Of a stretch of DNA of 64,000 nucleotides, positions 27,631 through 35,611 are shown in pieces. Source of the stretch: Brevundimonas sp. Leaf363 (GTDB lineage Bacteria > Pseudomonadota > Alphaproteobacteria > Caulobacterales > Caulobacteraceae); the NCBI RefSeq assembly GCF_001424025.1, contig NZ_LMPZ01000002.1, forward strand, positions 230,446 through 294,445. Direction: 5' to 3'. The position numbers and the translations under genes are program-made. The notes beneath the pieces are model-generated. The model made no database searches. It saw only the letters and a program-made list of their open reading frames with translations, and was not told the DNA's origin. The first letter of the stretch is position 1; every line of letters begins with the position of its first letter.

Positions 27631-28740
27631 CTAGAGAGTCGCGACCAACCGCTGCATCAGTGCGCTGGGCGCGGGATTGGCCAGCCCCTCGTTCACCACC
27701 GTCACCAACGCCTTGCCGGCGTCCGGAGCGACGGCGGCCACGACGTGCCACATCGTGTTCGACCCTTCGTGCACCAGGGGGCGGCCTGCCGCCCACGGCC
27801 GCGTCGGCAGGACGATCCAGCCGGCGGCGTAGGCTGGCGGCGGCGTCTCGACCGGTGTGGACAGGCGCGTGACGCTGGCCGGCGTCAGCCAGCCGCCGCC
27901 TTCGGTCATGAACACCCTCAGGAACCGTGCATAGTCTTCCAGCGTCGCATGCACCGTCCCGGCGGGACCGAGGGCGGCAGGGTTGTCAGCGGCTGCACCG
28001 GGCGCGACGGCCCGGCGCGCTGTGCCTTCGCCGGTGTGCGCCCAGGCGTTGGCGCCGCCGTCGGCGTTTGTTTCGGGCGGACCGAAGCCGGCGCTGGCCA
28101 TGCCCAGAGGCGTGAACAGCTCTGCCGTCATGGCGGCTTCCCACGTGCCGCCGGTGATCCGTTCGATGGCCGCGCCCGCGATGACATAGTTGCCATTGGC
28201 GTAGGCGAAATCCCCAGCCGTGCCGGCCGGCGGTGCGTTCAGGAAGGCGGCGGCCAAGGCGGTGCGCTGGTCCTGCAGGCCGCGCGGATCGGCCCGCGCC
28301 GTCATCAGCCAGGGCATCCCCATCGCCGTCGCGTCCGCCAGTCCTGCGCGGTGGTGCAGGAAGGTCTCGATGGTGCAGTTCGCCCAGGCGGCATCGATGA
28401 CCAGGTCGGGGAACAGTTCATTCAAAGGCGCGTCCCAGCGCGCCCGGCCCTGCTCGACCAATCGGGCGTAGAGGGCGGCGGTCATCGCCTTGGTGTTCGA
28501 GCCCAGGTGCCAGCGGTCGCGGATCGAGACGGGATCGCCGCCGCCCGCCTGCCGCAGGCCGCGGACGCCCGACCAGATCACGCCGTCCCGCCCGACGATG
28601 GCGGCGCCCAGGCCCACGGGCGTGTGCTCGGCGAAGACGGCGTCCAACGCGGCGTCAGCGGATGCGGCGTCTCGGGCCATGGCGGGCATGGCTGTTGCGG
28701 CGAGCGCTCCGGCCATCAGGGTGCGACGGTTCGTGATCAT
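27631..28740 (-). CDS. Serine hydrolase, beta-lactamase class C/esterase family
   Basis: A 369-residue exported protein with a Tat-like signal peptide (MITNRRTLMAGALAATAMPAMA). The SxxK nucleophile motif is SNTK in HLGSNTKAMTAALYARL, the YxN motif is YANGNYVIAGAAIE, and the third box is replaced by LVHEGSN, as in class C-like peptidases and esterases. Probably acts on peptidoglycan peptides or small esters; there is no ampR next to it, which argues against an inducible AmpC resistance gene. Confidence 0.88.
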   Translation of the reverse strand: MITNRRTLMAGALAATAMPAMARDAASADAALDAVFAEHTPVGLGAAIVGRDGVIWSGVRGLRQAGGGDPVSIRDRWHLGSNTKAMTAALYARLVEQGRARWDAPLNELFPDLVIDAAWANCTIETFLHHRAGLADATAMGMPWLMTARADPRGLQDQRTALAAAFLNAPPAGTAGDFAYANGNYVIAGAAIERITGGTWEAAMTAELFTPLGMASAGFGPPETNADGGANAWAHTGEGTARRAVAPGAAADNPAALGPAGTVHATLEDYARFLRVFMTEGGGWLTPASVTRLSTPVETPPPAYAAGWIVLPTRPWAAGRPLVHEGSNTMWHVVAAVAPDAGKALVTVVNEGLANPAPSALMQRLVATL

Positions 28741-28810
28741 GCCGTCACCCTAACGCCGGCTTCCGCCGCTTTCACGTGACAACGAGGACAGGACCGCGCA
28801 GCAATGCGGC

Positions 28811-29557
28811 ATGGGAAAATCCGACGACTACGAAGACGCGCTCGAGGCCCTGCAGGGCCTGCTGGTCACCACCCAGGCCTGGACCATAGAGACCGGGGTG
28901 CGAACCCTGATCGTGCTGGAAGGGCGGGACAGCGCCGGCAAGGACGGCGCCATCAAGCGGATCACCGAGTTCATGTCGCCGCGCCAGACCCGCGTCGTCG
29001 CCTTGCCGAAACCGACCGAGCGCGAGACGACCCAATGGTATTTTCAGCGCTACGTCCCGCACCTGCCGGCCGGCGGCGAGACGGTGATCTTCAACCGCTC
29101 CTGGTACAATCGCGGCGGGGTCGAGCCGGTTATGGGCTTCTGCAAGCCCGGTCAGCATGCCCAGTTCCTGAAGGACGCGCCGCGCTTCGAGAAGATGCTG
29201 GCCGGCGACGGGATCAAGCTGATCAAGCTGTGGCTCGACATCTCGAAAGAGGAACAGGCCAAGCGGTTGCAGGATCGCGCGACCGACCCCTTGAAGCGGT
29301 TCAAGGTGTCGCCGCTGGATGCGGAAGCGCAGAAGCGCTGGGACAGCTATTCGGCCGCGCGCGACCAGATGCTTGAGGCGACGCACACCGACGCGGCGCC
29401 CTGGACCGTCGTCGCCACGGACGACAAAAAGACGGCCCGCCTGAACATCATCCGCCACATCCTGCGCAGCATCGGCGCGCCGGGCGTGGAGGTCGACGCG
29501 CCCGACAAGGATGTCCTGTTCCCGGCGGACAAGGCCAAGGGCCGGCTGGCGAAATAG
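28811..29557 (+). CDS. ppk2: Polyphosphate kinase 2
   Basis: A 248-residue PPK2-family enzyme that transfers phosphate between polyphosphate and nucleotides. Walker A is G38-K44 in [13 protein letters not shown]. The lid and substrate region are present ([58 protein letters not shown]), fitting the class I one-domain type. The Walker B-side motif reads FNRSWYNR, with Asn95 where many members have Asp (FDRSWYNR). The start at 28811 is in frame with the family; ATG at 28804 is in another frame. Upstream is the divergent serine hydrolase. Confidence 0.92.
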   Translation: MGKSDDYEDALEALQGLLVTTQAWTIETGVRTLIVLEGRDSAGKDGAIKRITEFMSPRQTRVVALPKPTERETTQWYFQRYVPHLPAGGETVIFNRSWYNRGGVEPVMGFCKPGQHAQFLKDAPRFEKMLAGDGIKLIKLWLDISKEEQAKRLQDRATDPLKRFKVSPLDAEAQKRWDSYSAARDQMLEATHTDAAPWTVVATDDKKTARLNIIRHILRSIGAPGVEVDAPDKDVLFPADKAKGRLAK

Positions 29558-29684
29558 GGGCCCTCTCTGCGAACCACGCGTCGCACGAACGCGTCACCCG
29601 CCCGGCCAATTCGCGGTCAGGCCTTGCCCTCGGCCGCGATTGCCGTTTTGGGTCAAGCAAAAGTCTACCAAGGGGAAACGCGTC

Positions 29685-31625
29685 GTGAGTGAGCACCAGC
29701 CTGACATCTATCCGGCCGATCCGGCGTTTGCCGCTCAGGCGCACATGGACAAGGCGGCTTACCAGGCGGCGCGAATGGCGGCGCAGACTGATCCAGACGC
29801 CTTCTGGGCCGAACAGGCGAAGCGCCTGGACTGGATGACCTTCCCGACCGGGATCAAGGACGTCTCCTTCCACGCCGACGACTTCCGCATCCGCTGGTTC
29901 TGGGACGGGGTGCTGAACGTCTCGGCCAACTGCATCGACCGGCACCTGCCGCACCGGGCCAATGAGACCGCCATCATTTGGGAAGGCGACGACCCGAAGG
30001 ACAGCGCCGCGATCACCTACGGCCAGCTGCACGCCGAGGTGTGCCGGATGGCCAACGTCTTGAAGGCGCACGGGGTGAAGAAGGGCGACCGCGTCACCCT
30101 CTATCTGCCGATGATCCCCGAGGCGGCCTACGCCATGCTGGCCTGCGCGCGCATCGGCGCGGTGCATTCGGTGGTGTTCGGCGGCTTCTCGCCCGACAGC
30201 CTGGCCGGACGGATCGAGGACTGCGGCTCGACCGTGGTCATCACTGCCGACGAGGGCCTGCGTGGCGGCAAGACCGTACCGCTGAAGGCCAATGTCGACG
30301 CAGCGCTGAAGAAGGTGAAGGTCGAGACGGTGCTGGTCGTCCGCCGTACCGGCGCCGACGTGCCGATGGAGCCGGGCCGCGACCACGACTACGCCCAGGA
30401 GGCCGCCAAGGTCGCCGCCGAATGCGCGCCCGAGCCGATGAACGCCGAGGATCCGCTGTTCATCCTCTACACCTCGGGCTCGACCGGAAAGCCCAAGGGC
30501 GTGCTACACACCACGGGCGGATACCTGTTCTGGGCCGCCTGGACGCACGAGATCGTCTTCGACTACCGCCCCGGCCAGGTCTTCTGGTGCACCGCCGACG
30601 TGGGCTGGGTCACGGGCCACAGCTATCTGGTCTATGGCCCGCTGGCCAATGCGGCTACGACGGTGATGTTCGAGGGCGTGCCCAACTATCCCGACACCAG
30701 CCGCTTCTGGCAGGTGGTGGACAAGCATCAGGTCGAGATCTTCTACACGGCGCCGACCGCGCTGCGGGCCCTGATGCGCGAGGGCGACGGGCCGGTGAAG
30801 GCGACCAGCCGCAAATCCTTGCGCCTGCTCGGCACGGTAGGCGAGCCGATCAACCCCGAGGCCTGGCGCTGGTATCATGAGGTGGTGGGCGAGGGACGCT
30901 GCCCCATCGTCGACACGTGGTGGCAGACCGAGACCGGCGGCCATCTGATCACGCCGCTGCCGGGCGCCACCGACCTGAAGCCGGGCTCGGCCACCCTGCC
31001 GCTGCCGGGCGTTGAGCTGGAGATCGTCGACGCCAACGGCGCCGTGCTGGCCGGCGCGACCGAGGGCAATCTGTGCATCACCGACAGCTGGCCCGGCCAG
31101 ATGCGGACGGTCTATGGCGACCCGCAGCGGTTCTTCGACACCTATTTCTCGACCTATCCGGGCCGGTATTTCACCGGCGACGGCTGCCGCCGGGATGCGG
31201 ACGGCTATTACTGGATCACCGGCCGGGTCGATGACGTCATCAACGTCTCTGGCCACCGCATGGGCACCGCCGAGGTCGAGAGCGCCCTGGTCTCGCACGA
31301 CGACGTGGCCGAGGCCGCCGTGGTCGGCTTCCCCCACGACATCAAGGGCCAAGGCATCTACGCCTACGTCACCCTGAACGCCGGCGTCGAGCCGACGGAC
31401 GACCTGCGCAAGGCCCTGGTCGCCCATGTTCGCAAGGAGATCGGCCCCATCGCCGCGCCGGACGTGATCCAGTGGGCGCCCGGCCTGCCGAAGACGCGCT
31501 CCGGCAAGATCATGCGCCGCATCCTGCGCAAGATCGCCGAGAACGAACTGGGCGCACTGGGCGACACCTCGACCCTGGCTGATCCGAGTGTGGTCGACGA
31601 CTTGGTGAAGAACCGGCCGCAGTGA
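29685..31625 (+). CDS. acs: Acetyl-CoA synthetase
   Basis: AMP-forming acetate-CoA ligase of 646 residues, the usual length. Signature motifs are [19 protein letters not shown] (P-loop), [58 protein letters not shown], and the C-terminal acetylation-site region [17 protein letters not shown]. The start is a GTG at 29685 with AAGGGGA upstream, rather than the ATG at 29511 inside ppk2. The downstream palindromic region separates it from the convergent GH97 gene. Confidence 0.96.
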   Translation: MSEHQPDIYPADPAFAAQAHMDKAAYQAARMAAQTDPDAFWAEQAKRLDWMTFPTGIKDVSFHADDFRIRWFWDGVLNVSANCIDRHLPHRANETAIIWEGDDPKDSAAITYGQLHAEVCRMANVLKAHGVKKGDRVTLYLPMIPEAAYAMLACARIGAVHSVVFGGFSPDSLAGRIEDCGSTVVITADEGLRGGKTVPLKANVDAALKKVKVETVLVVRRTGADVPMEPGRDHDYAQEAAKVAAECAPEPMNAEDPLFILYTSGSTGKPKGVLHTTGGYLFWAAWTHEIVFDYRPGQVFWCTADVGWVTGHSYLVYGPLANAATTVMFEGVPNYPDTSRFWQVVDKHQVEIFYTAPTALRALMREGDGPVKATSRKSLRLLGTVGEPINPEAWRWYHEVVGEGRCPIVDTWWQTETGGHLITPLPGATDLKPGSATLPLPGVELEIVDANGAVLAGATEGNLCITDSWPGQMRTVYGDPQRFFDTYFSTYPGRYFTGDGCRRDADGYYWITGRVDDVINVSGHRMGTAEVESALVSHDDVAEAAVVGFPHDIKGQGIYAYVTLNAGVEPTDDLRKALVAHVRKEIGPIAAPDVIQWAPGLPKTRSGKIMRRILRKIAENELGALGDTSTLADPSVVDDLVKNRPQ

Positions 31626-31626
31626 T

Positions 31627-31781
31627 CCTTCTCTCCTTGCGGGAGAAGGTGGCCGCGTAGCGGACGGATGAGGGGTCTCTCGACCTTTCAACGTCTGCGC
31701 CCGGATGCGAACGCGACGGCCGCCGGCCGCAGCGCGACCCCTCATCCCCCTGCCGGGACCTTCTCCCGCAGGGGGAGAAGG
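31627..31781. repeat. Nested inverted repeat between convergent genes
   Basis: Outer hairpins CCTTCTC/GAGAAGG (31627-31633 with 31643-31649) and CCTTCTCCC/GGGAGAAGG (31759-31767 with 31773-31781) flank an inner perfect complement GATGAGGGGTC (31667-31677) / GACCCCTCATC (31736-31746). The whole 155-base block can fold as a long cruciform or act as a bidirectional terminator for acs and GH97. The GGGAGAAGG...GAGGGGTC pattern is a known type of alphaproteobacterial intergenic repeat. Confidence 0.8.
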
Positions 31782-31785
31782 GACC

Positions 31786-33753
31786 TTACCGCCGCGTGAT
31801 GCGTATGGCGGCGCCGCCGCTGCCGGCCAGCGACAGGGTCAGAGTGTCGGTCGACGCGACGGCGCGCGTCTCGCGGACCGTGTCCGTGGGCTGGGCGCCG
31901 TCCGTATAGAGCTGGGCCTGGAAGCGCCCCGCGCCGAGGAAGTCCAGCGGCACAGACACCGTCTTCGCCTCTTCATTGTTCATCGCGCCGACCCACCAGT
32001 CGCGGCCCTTGCGGCGGGCCAGGACGATGGACTGGCCGACCTCGCCGGTGATGAAGCGGGTCTCGTCCCAAACGGTCGGGACGGCGTCGATGAAGGGCAT
32101 CTCCGGCTGGCCCGCATAGACGTCGGGGCTGTCGGCGACGATGGCCAGGGGGCTGTCGTAGACCACGAACATCGCCAGATTATGGGCGCGGGTGGTCATC
32201 ACCGTCGGGCGCAGGAACCGGTGCTCGAAATCCTGCGGCCGCACGTTGTTGAAGCCGCCGCCGGTGTAGTCCATCGGCCCGACCAGCATGCGGGTGTAGG
32301 GCAGGGTGACGTTGTGCGTCGCCGTCACGCGGCTGGACCATTTGTTGTACTCGGCGCCCATGACGCCTTCCTGGGTCAGGAAGTTGGGATAGGTGCGGTA
32401 CAGGCCCGTCGGGTGATAGGCGCCGTGCAGGTCGACCATCAGATGGTGGTCGGCGGCCTGGCCCAGCAGGCGGTGGAACCAGTCGACCATCGGCTGGTCG
32501 TCGCGGTCCATGAAGTCCACCTTGATGCCCGCGATGCCCCACTTCTCGTACTGGTCCAGCGCGTCGTCGAACTGGGCCTCCAGCGCCATCCAGTTCAGCC
32601 ACAGCCACAGCCGCACGCCCTTCTCGCGGCCATAGGCGACCAGGGCGGGGATATCCATGTCGGGCACGGTGCGGGTGATATCGACGCCCGGGCGCATGAT
32701 GCCGCCGCCGCCGGCGCCGATGTACCAGCCCTCGTCGATCATGACGTATTCCAGGTGGTGTTCGGCGGCGAAGTCGATGAAGCGCTTGAAGGTCTCGGTG
32801 TTCATGCCCGAGTTGGGCAGGCCGTCCAGCTGGCCGCCGTTCCACCAGTCCCAGGCCGAGCGGCCGGGCTTGACCCAGCTGGCGTCGAATTCGGGATCGG
32901 GGTTCAGGTTGGCGACCAGGGTCGATTCGATCAGGTCGCCGGGCCGCTCGCCGACCATGACGACGCGCCACGGCGTGGTCAGGGGCGCGCCGAGGCGGGT
33001 GCGCACGGCGACGGTCCGGTCGGCCGGATGGGGCGCCAGGCTGATCTCCACGCCCGGCTCGCCGTCGCCGCGTCCCGACAGATACATGCCGGCGTAGTGG
33101 GTCAGGTCGGCCTCGGCGATGGCGAAGGCCGGGCCGTCCGGCCGCTGGCACATCAGGGGCGCGTCATAGAGGGCGGTGGCGCGCAGGCGCGCGGCCGGGA
33201 CCGGGTCGTATTCGCCCTCGTGCGAGCTGTTTACCCGGCCCAGGTTCAGGCCCCAGCAGGTCTCGCCGCCCACGAAGCTGAACTGGGTGTTCTCGGCCCT
33301 CAGGCTGATCGGCGCCGGGCCGGGATTGGGCGTCGAGACGCGGAAGGCGACGCCGTCGTCATAGGCGCGGAAGGTCAGGGTCAGCTGGCGCGGCGCGGTC
33401 TGGCCGCCCGACGGCTCGCTCATCTCCACGGTGCGCTCGACATAGGCCTGGCGCACCTCGCTGGCCTTGCCCAGCAGGGTGTAATGGTCGTCGCCGCGTC
33501 GTTCGGTCGAACCCGCAACCTGCAGGTTGGCGCCGATCTGCCCGCCGGTCTCCAGCGTCAGGCCCAGACCCGAGGGCGCCAGAACCGGCTTGCCGTCAAA
33601 AGACACGGCGTAGGTCGGCGCGCCATTTTCCTGCTGCGCGAAGTCCAGACGCACCCGACCATCCGGCGAGACGACCGCAAAGGTCTCGGCCTGGACCGCC
33701 GTCGCGGCGGCCGCCGACAGGAGTGCGGTGGAAAGTAGCAGGGCAGTGCGCAT
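31786..33753 (-). CDS. Glycoside hydrolase family 97 (alpha-glucosidase/alpha-galactosidase type)
   Basis: A 655-residue secreted enzyme with signal peptide MRTALLLSTALLSAAAATAVQA. An N-terminal beta-sandwich (about 25-280) leads into the catalytic barrel with FKRFIDFAAEHHLEYVMIDEGWY, GIKVDFMDRDDQPMVDWFHRLL, HLMVDLHGAYHPTGLYRTYPN and EYNKW, all GH97 landmarks, and a short C-terminal sheet. GH97 splits into inverting alpha-glucosidases and retaining alpha-galactosidases; the Asp in KVDFMD may be the retaining nucleophile, which would favour alpha-galactosidase, but I cannot settle this by eye. It is divergent from the GH35 gene over a 195-base promoter region with a candidate operator. Confidence 0.92.
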   Translation of the reverse strand: MRTALLLSTALLSAAAATAVQAETFAVVSPDGRVRLDFAQQENGAPTYAVSFDGKPVLAPSGLGLTLETGGQIGANLQVAGSTERRGDDHYTLLGKASEVRQAYVERTVEMSEPSGGQTAPRQLTLTFRAYDDGVAFRVSTPNPGPAPISLRAENTQFSFVGGETCWGLNLGRVNSSHEGEYDPVPAARLRATALYDAPLMCQRPDGPAFAIAEADLTHYAGMYLSGRGDGEPGVEISLAPHPADRTVAVRTRLGAPLTTPWRVVMVGERPGDLIESTLVANLNPDPEFDASWVKPGRSAWDWWNGGQLDGLPNSGMNTETFKRFIDFAAEHHLEYVMIDEGWYIGAGGGGIMRPGVDITRTVPDMDIPALVAYGREKGVRLWLWLNWMALEAQFDDALDQYEKWGIAGIKVDFMDRDDQPMVDWFHRLLGQAADHHLMVDLHGAYHPTGLYRTYPNFLTQEGVMGAEYNKWSSRVTATHNVTLPYTRMLVGPMDYTGGGFNNVRPQDFEHRFLRPTVMTTRAHNLAMFVVYDSPLAIVADSPDVYAGQPEMPFIDAVPTVWDETRFITGEVGQSIVLARRKGRDWWVGAMNNEEAKTVSVPLDFLGAGRFQAQLYTDGAQPTDTVRETRAVASTDTLTLSLAGSGGAAIRITRR

Positions 33754-33824
33754 CGAATTCTCCCTCGGCCTCTGGCGGGCTGCCTTTGCCTTATGTCAGA
33801 CTATTGTAAGGCAGGCATGCGGCG

Positions 33825-33875
33825 TTTCACCGCTTGGCTTGGTGAAAGAGTTTTCACCTGTGAGGTTTTCACAGG
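33825..33875. promoter_or_regulatory. Candidate operators in the GH97/GH35 divergent promoter
   Basis: Two inverted repeats lie side by side: TTTCACC (33825-33831) with GGTGAAA (33841-33847), and TTTCACCTGTG (33852-33862) followed 6 bases later by TCACAGG (33869-33875), where CCTGTG and CACAGG are complementary. The 11-mer TTTCACCTGTG also occurs, in opposite orientation, in the GH74/aldolase divergent promoter at 44768-44797. The shared site suggests common control of the locus by one regulator not encoded in this window. Confidence 0.55.
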
Positions 33876-33948
33876 CTACCGTCTGTGCTGAATGAGACGG
33901 GAATGATCGTGACCGCCTCGGCAGGTCGCGGCGAGGGAGGGTAGGCGT

Positions 33949-35583
33949 ATGAAGATGTTGCTGCGAGCCGTCACGGCTGCGCTGATGAGCGCCGGCATTC
34001 TGCTGGGCGCCACGGCGTCGTTCGCCTCCGACATTCCGCGCATGGTTCGCAACGGCGACCGGCATGCCCTGATCGTGGACGGCGCGCCCTGGACCATTCT
34101 GGGCGCCCAGGTGAACAACTCGTCCAACTATCCCGCGCCGCTGGCCCAGGCGTGGGAGGCCATCGATTACATCGGCGCCAACACCGTGCAGGTGCCGATC
34201 GCCTGGGAGCAGATCGAGCCGGTCGAGGGCCAGTTCGACTTCTCCTTCGTCGATCATGTGATCGAGGAGGCGCGCAAGCACGACCAGCGGCTGGTGCTGC
34301 TGTGGTTCGCTACCTGGAAGAACACCGGCCCGGCCTATGCCCCCGCCTGGGTCAAGACCGACCGCGCCCGCTTCCCGCTCCTGGTCCAGAAGGACGGGAC
34401 CGACAGCTATGCCCTGTCGCCCCACACCGCCGCCGGTGTCGCCGCCGACAGCCGCGCCTTCGCCCGGCTGATGCGCCACATCCGCGAGGTCGACGAGCGC
34501 CAGCGCACCGTCATCATGGTGCAGCCGGAAAACGAAGTCGGCACCTACCGCTCCGTCCGGGACTATTCGCCCGCCGCCGAGGCCCTGTTCCAGGGTCAGG
34601 TGCCGGCCGCTCTGCTCACCCGCCTGAACCGCCAGCCCGGCACCTGGAGCCAGGTTTTCGGCGAAACTGCCGAAGAGACCTTCATGGCCTGGTCGGTGGC
34701 CAGCTACGTCGGCCAGGTCGCGGCCGCCGGCAAGGCCGAGTACCCGCTGCCCATGTACGCCAACGCCTCGCTGGCCGACCCCTTCGATCGCCCGCCGCCG
34801 GGGACCTACGCCTCGGGCGGTCCCGTTTGGTCGATGATCGAGGTGTGGCAGGCCGCCGCCCCCGCCATCGATTTCCTGGCACCCGACATCTACGACCGGC
34901 CCTCGGCGCGCTTCGAGCGGCATCTGGACCGCTACGCCCGGCCGGACAATGCCCTGTTCCTGGCCGAGGTCGGCAATGATCAGGCCTACGCCCGCATCCT
35001 GTTCTCGGTGCTGGGGCGCGGCGGCATCGGCTATTCGCCGTTCGGCATCGACTACACCGGCTACGCCAACTTCCCGCTGGGCGCCAAGGAGATCACCGAG
35101 GAGACGCTGACGCCGCTGCGCGACGTCTACCGCCTGATCGCGCCGTGGCAGCGCGTCTGGGCCAAGGCCGCCTATGAAGGCCGCGTCTGGGGCGTCACCG
35201 AGCCGGACGACCGCAAAGCCCAGACCCTGGATCTGGGCGACTGGACCGCGACAGTCACCTATCAGCAGTGGCAGTTCGGCGCGACCGGCGCGACCTGGTT
35301 CGGCGACCTGCCCAAGCCGGAGGCGACCACCGCCCCCAACGGCGGCGTCCTCATTGCCCAGCTAAACCCCGGCGAGTTCTTCCTCACGGCTCATCACGCG
35401 CGGGTCGAGCTGGCGCCCAAGGATCCCGCGTCGCGCCGGATGATCCTGCGCTACGAGGAAGGCCATTTCGACGCCGAGGGCCGCTGGGTCTTCGAGCGCA
35501 TCTGGAACGGCGACCAGACCGACTACGGCCTCAACTTCACCGACCGACCGCAGCTGTTGCGCGTCGTCACCGCCACCTACTGA
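33949..35583 (+). CDS. GH35-type beta-galactosidase with DUF5597-like C-terminus
   Basis: A 544-residue secreted enzyme (signal peptide [27 protein letters not shown]). The barrel shows [62 protein letters not shown], the acid/base Glu196 in [10 protein letters not shown], and the likely nucleophile Glu340 in LFLAEVGND; about 430-540 matches the DUF5597 beta domain. Related enzymes in Xanthomonas and Cellvibrio xyloglucan loci remove galactose from xyloglucan side chains. GGAGGG precedes the ATG. It heads a plus-strand operon with the GH31 and esterase genes (28 and 0 bases apart). Confidence 0.9.
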   Translation: MKMLLRAVTAALMSAGILLGATASFASDIPRMVRNGDRHALIVDGAPWTILGAQVNNSSNYPAPLAQAWEAIDYIGANTVQVPIAWEQIEPVEGQFDFSFVDHVIEEARKHDQRLVLLWFATWKNTGPAYAPAWVKTDRARFPLLVQKDGTDSYALSPHTAAGVAADSRAFARLMRHIREVDERQRTVIMVQPENEVGTYRSVRDYSPAAEALFQGQVPAALLTRLNRQPGTWSQVFGETAEETFMAWSVASYVGQVAAAGKAEYPLPMYANASLADPFDRPPPGTYASGGPVWSMIEVWQAAAPAIDFLAPDIYDRPSARFERHLDRYARPDNALFLAEVGNDQAYARILFSVLGRGGIGYSPFGIDYTGYANFPLGAKEITEETLTPLRDVYRLIAPWQRVWAKAAYEGRVWGVTEPDDRKAQTLDLGDWTATVTYQQWQFGATGATWFGDLPKPEATTAPNGGVLIAQLNPGEFFLTAHHARVELAPKDPASRRMILRYEEGHFDAEGRWVFERIWNGDQTDYGLNFTDRPQLLRVVTATY

Positions 35584-35611
35584 CCGACCCATCCGGACAA
35601 GGACCGACCCC

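Noticed and set aside
27631..28740. AmpC beta-lactamase resistance gene
   Set aside because: Shares SxxK and YxN motifs but has HEG instead of KTG and no ampR partner; a general serine hydrolase or peptidase is the safer call.
26689..28779. Plus-strand open frame of 696 codons opposite the extensin-like and serine hydrolase genes
   Set aside because: It crosses two well-supported genes on the other strand and has no recognisable domain.
29511..29684. N-terminal extension of acetyl-CoA synthetase starting inside ppk2
   Set aside because: The extension is Arg/Pro-rich and unlike the family; the GTG at 29685 with a ribosome-binding site gives the usual length of about 646 residues.
31705..33738. 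Plus-strand open frame of 677 codons opposite GH97
   Set aside because: Shadow of a gene whose family motifs are clear; the frame shows His/Val/Gly/Arg-rich low complexity.
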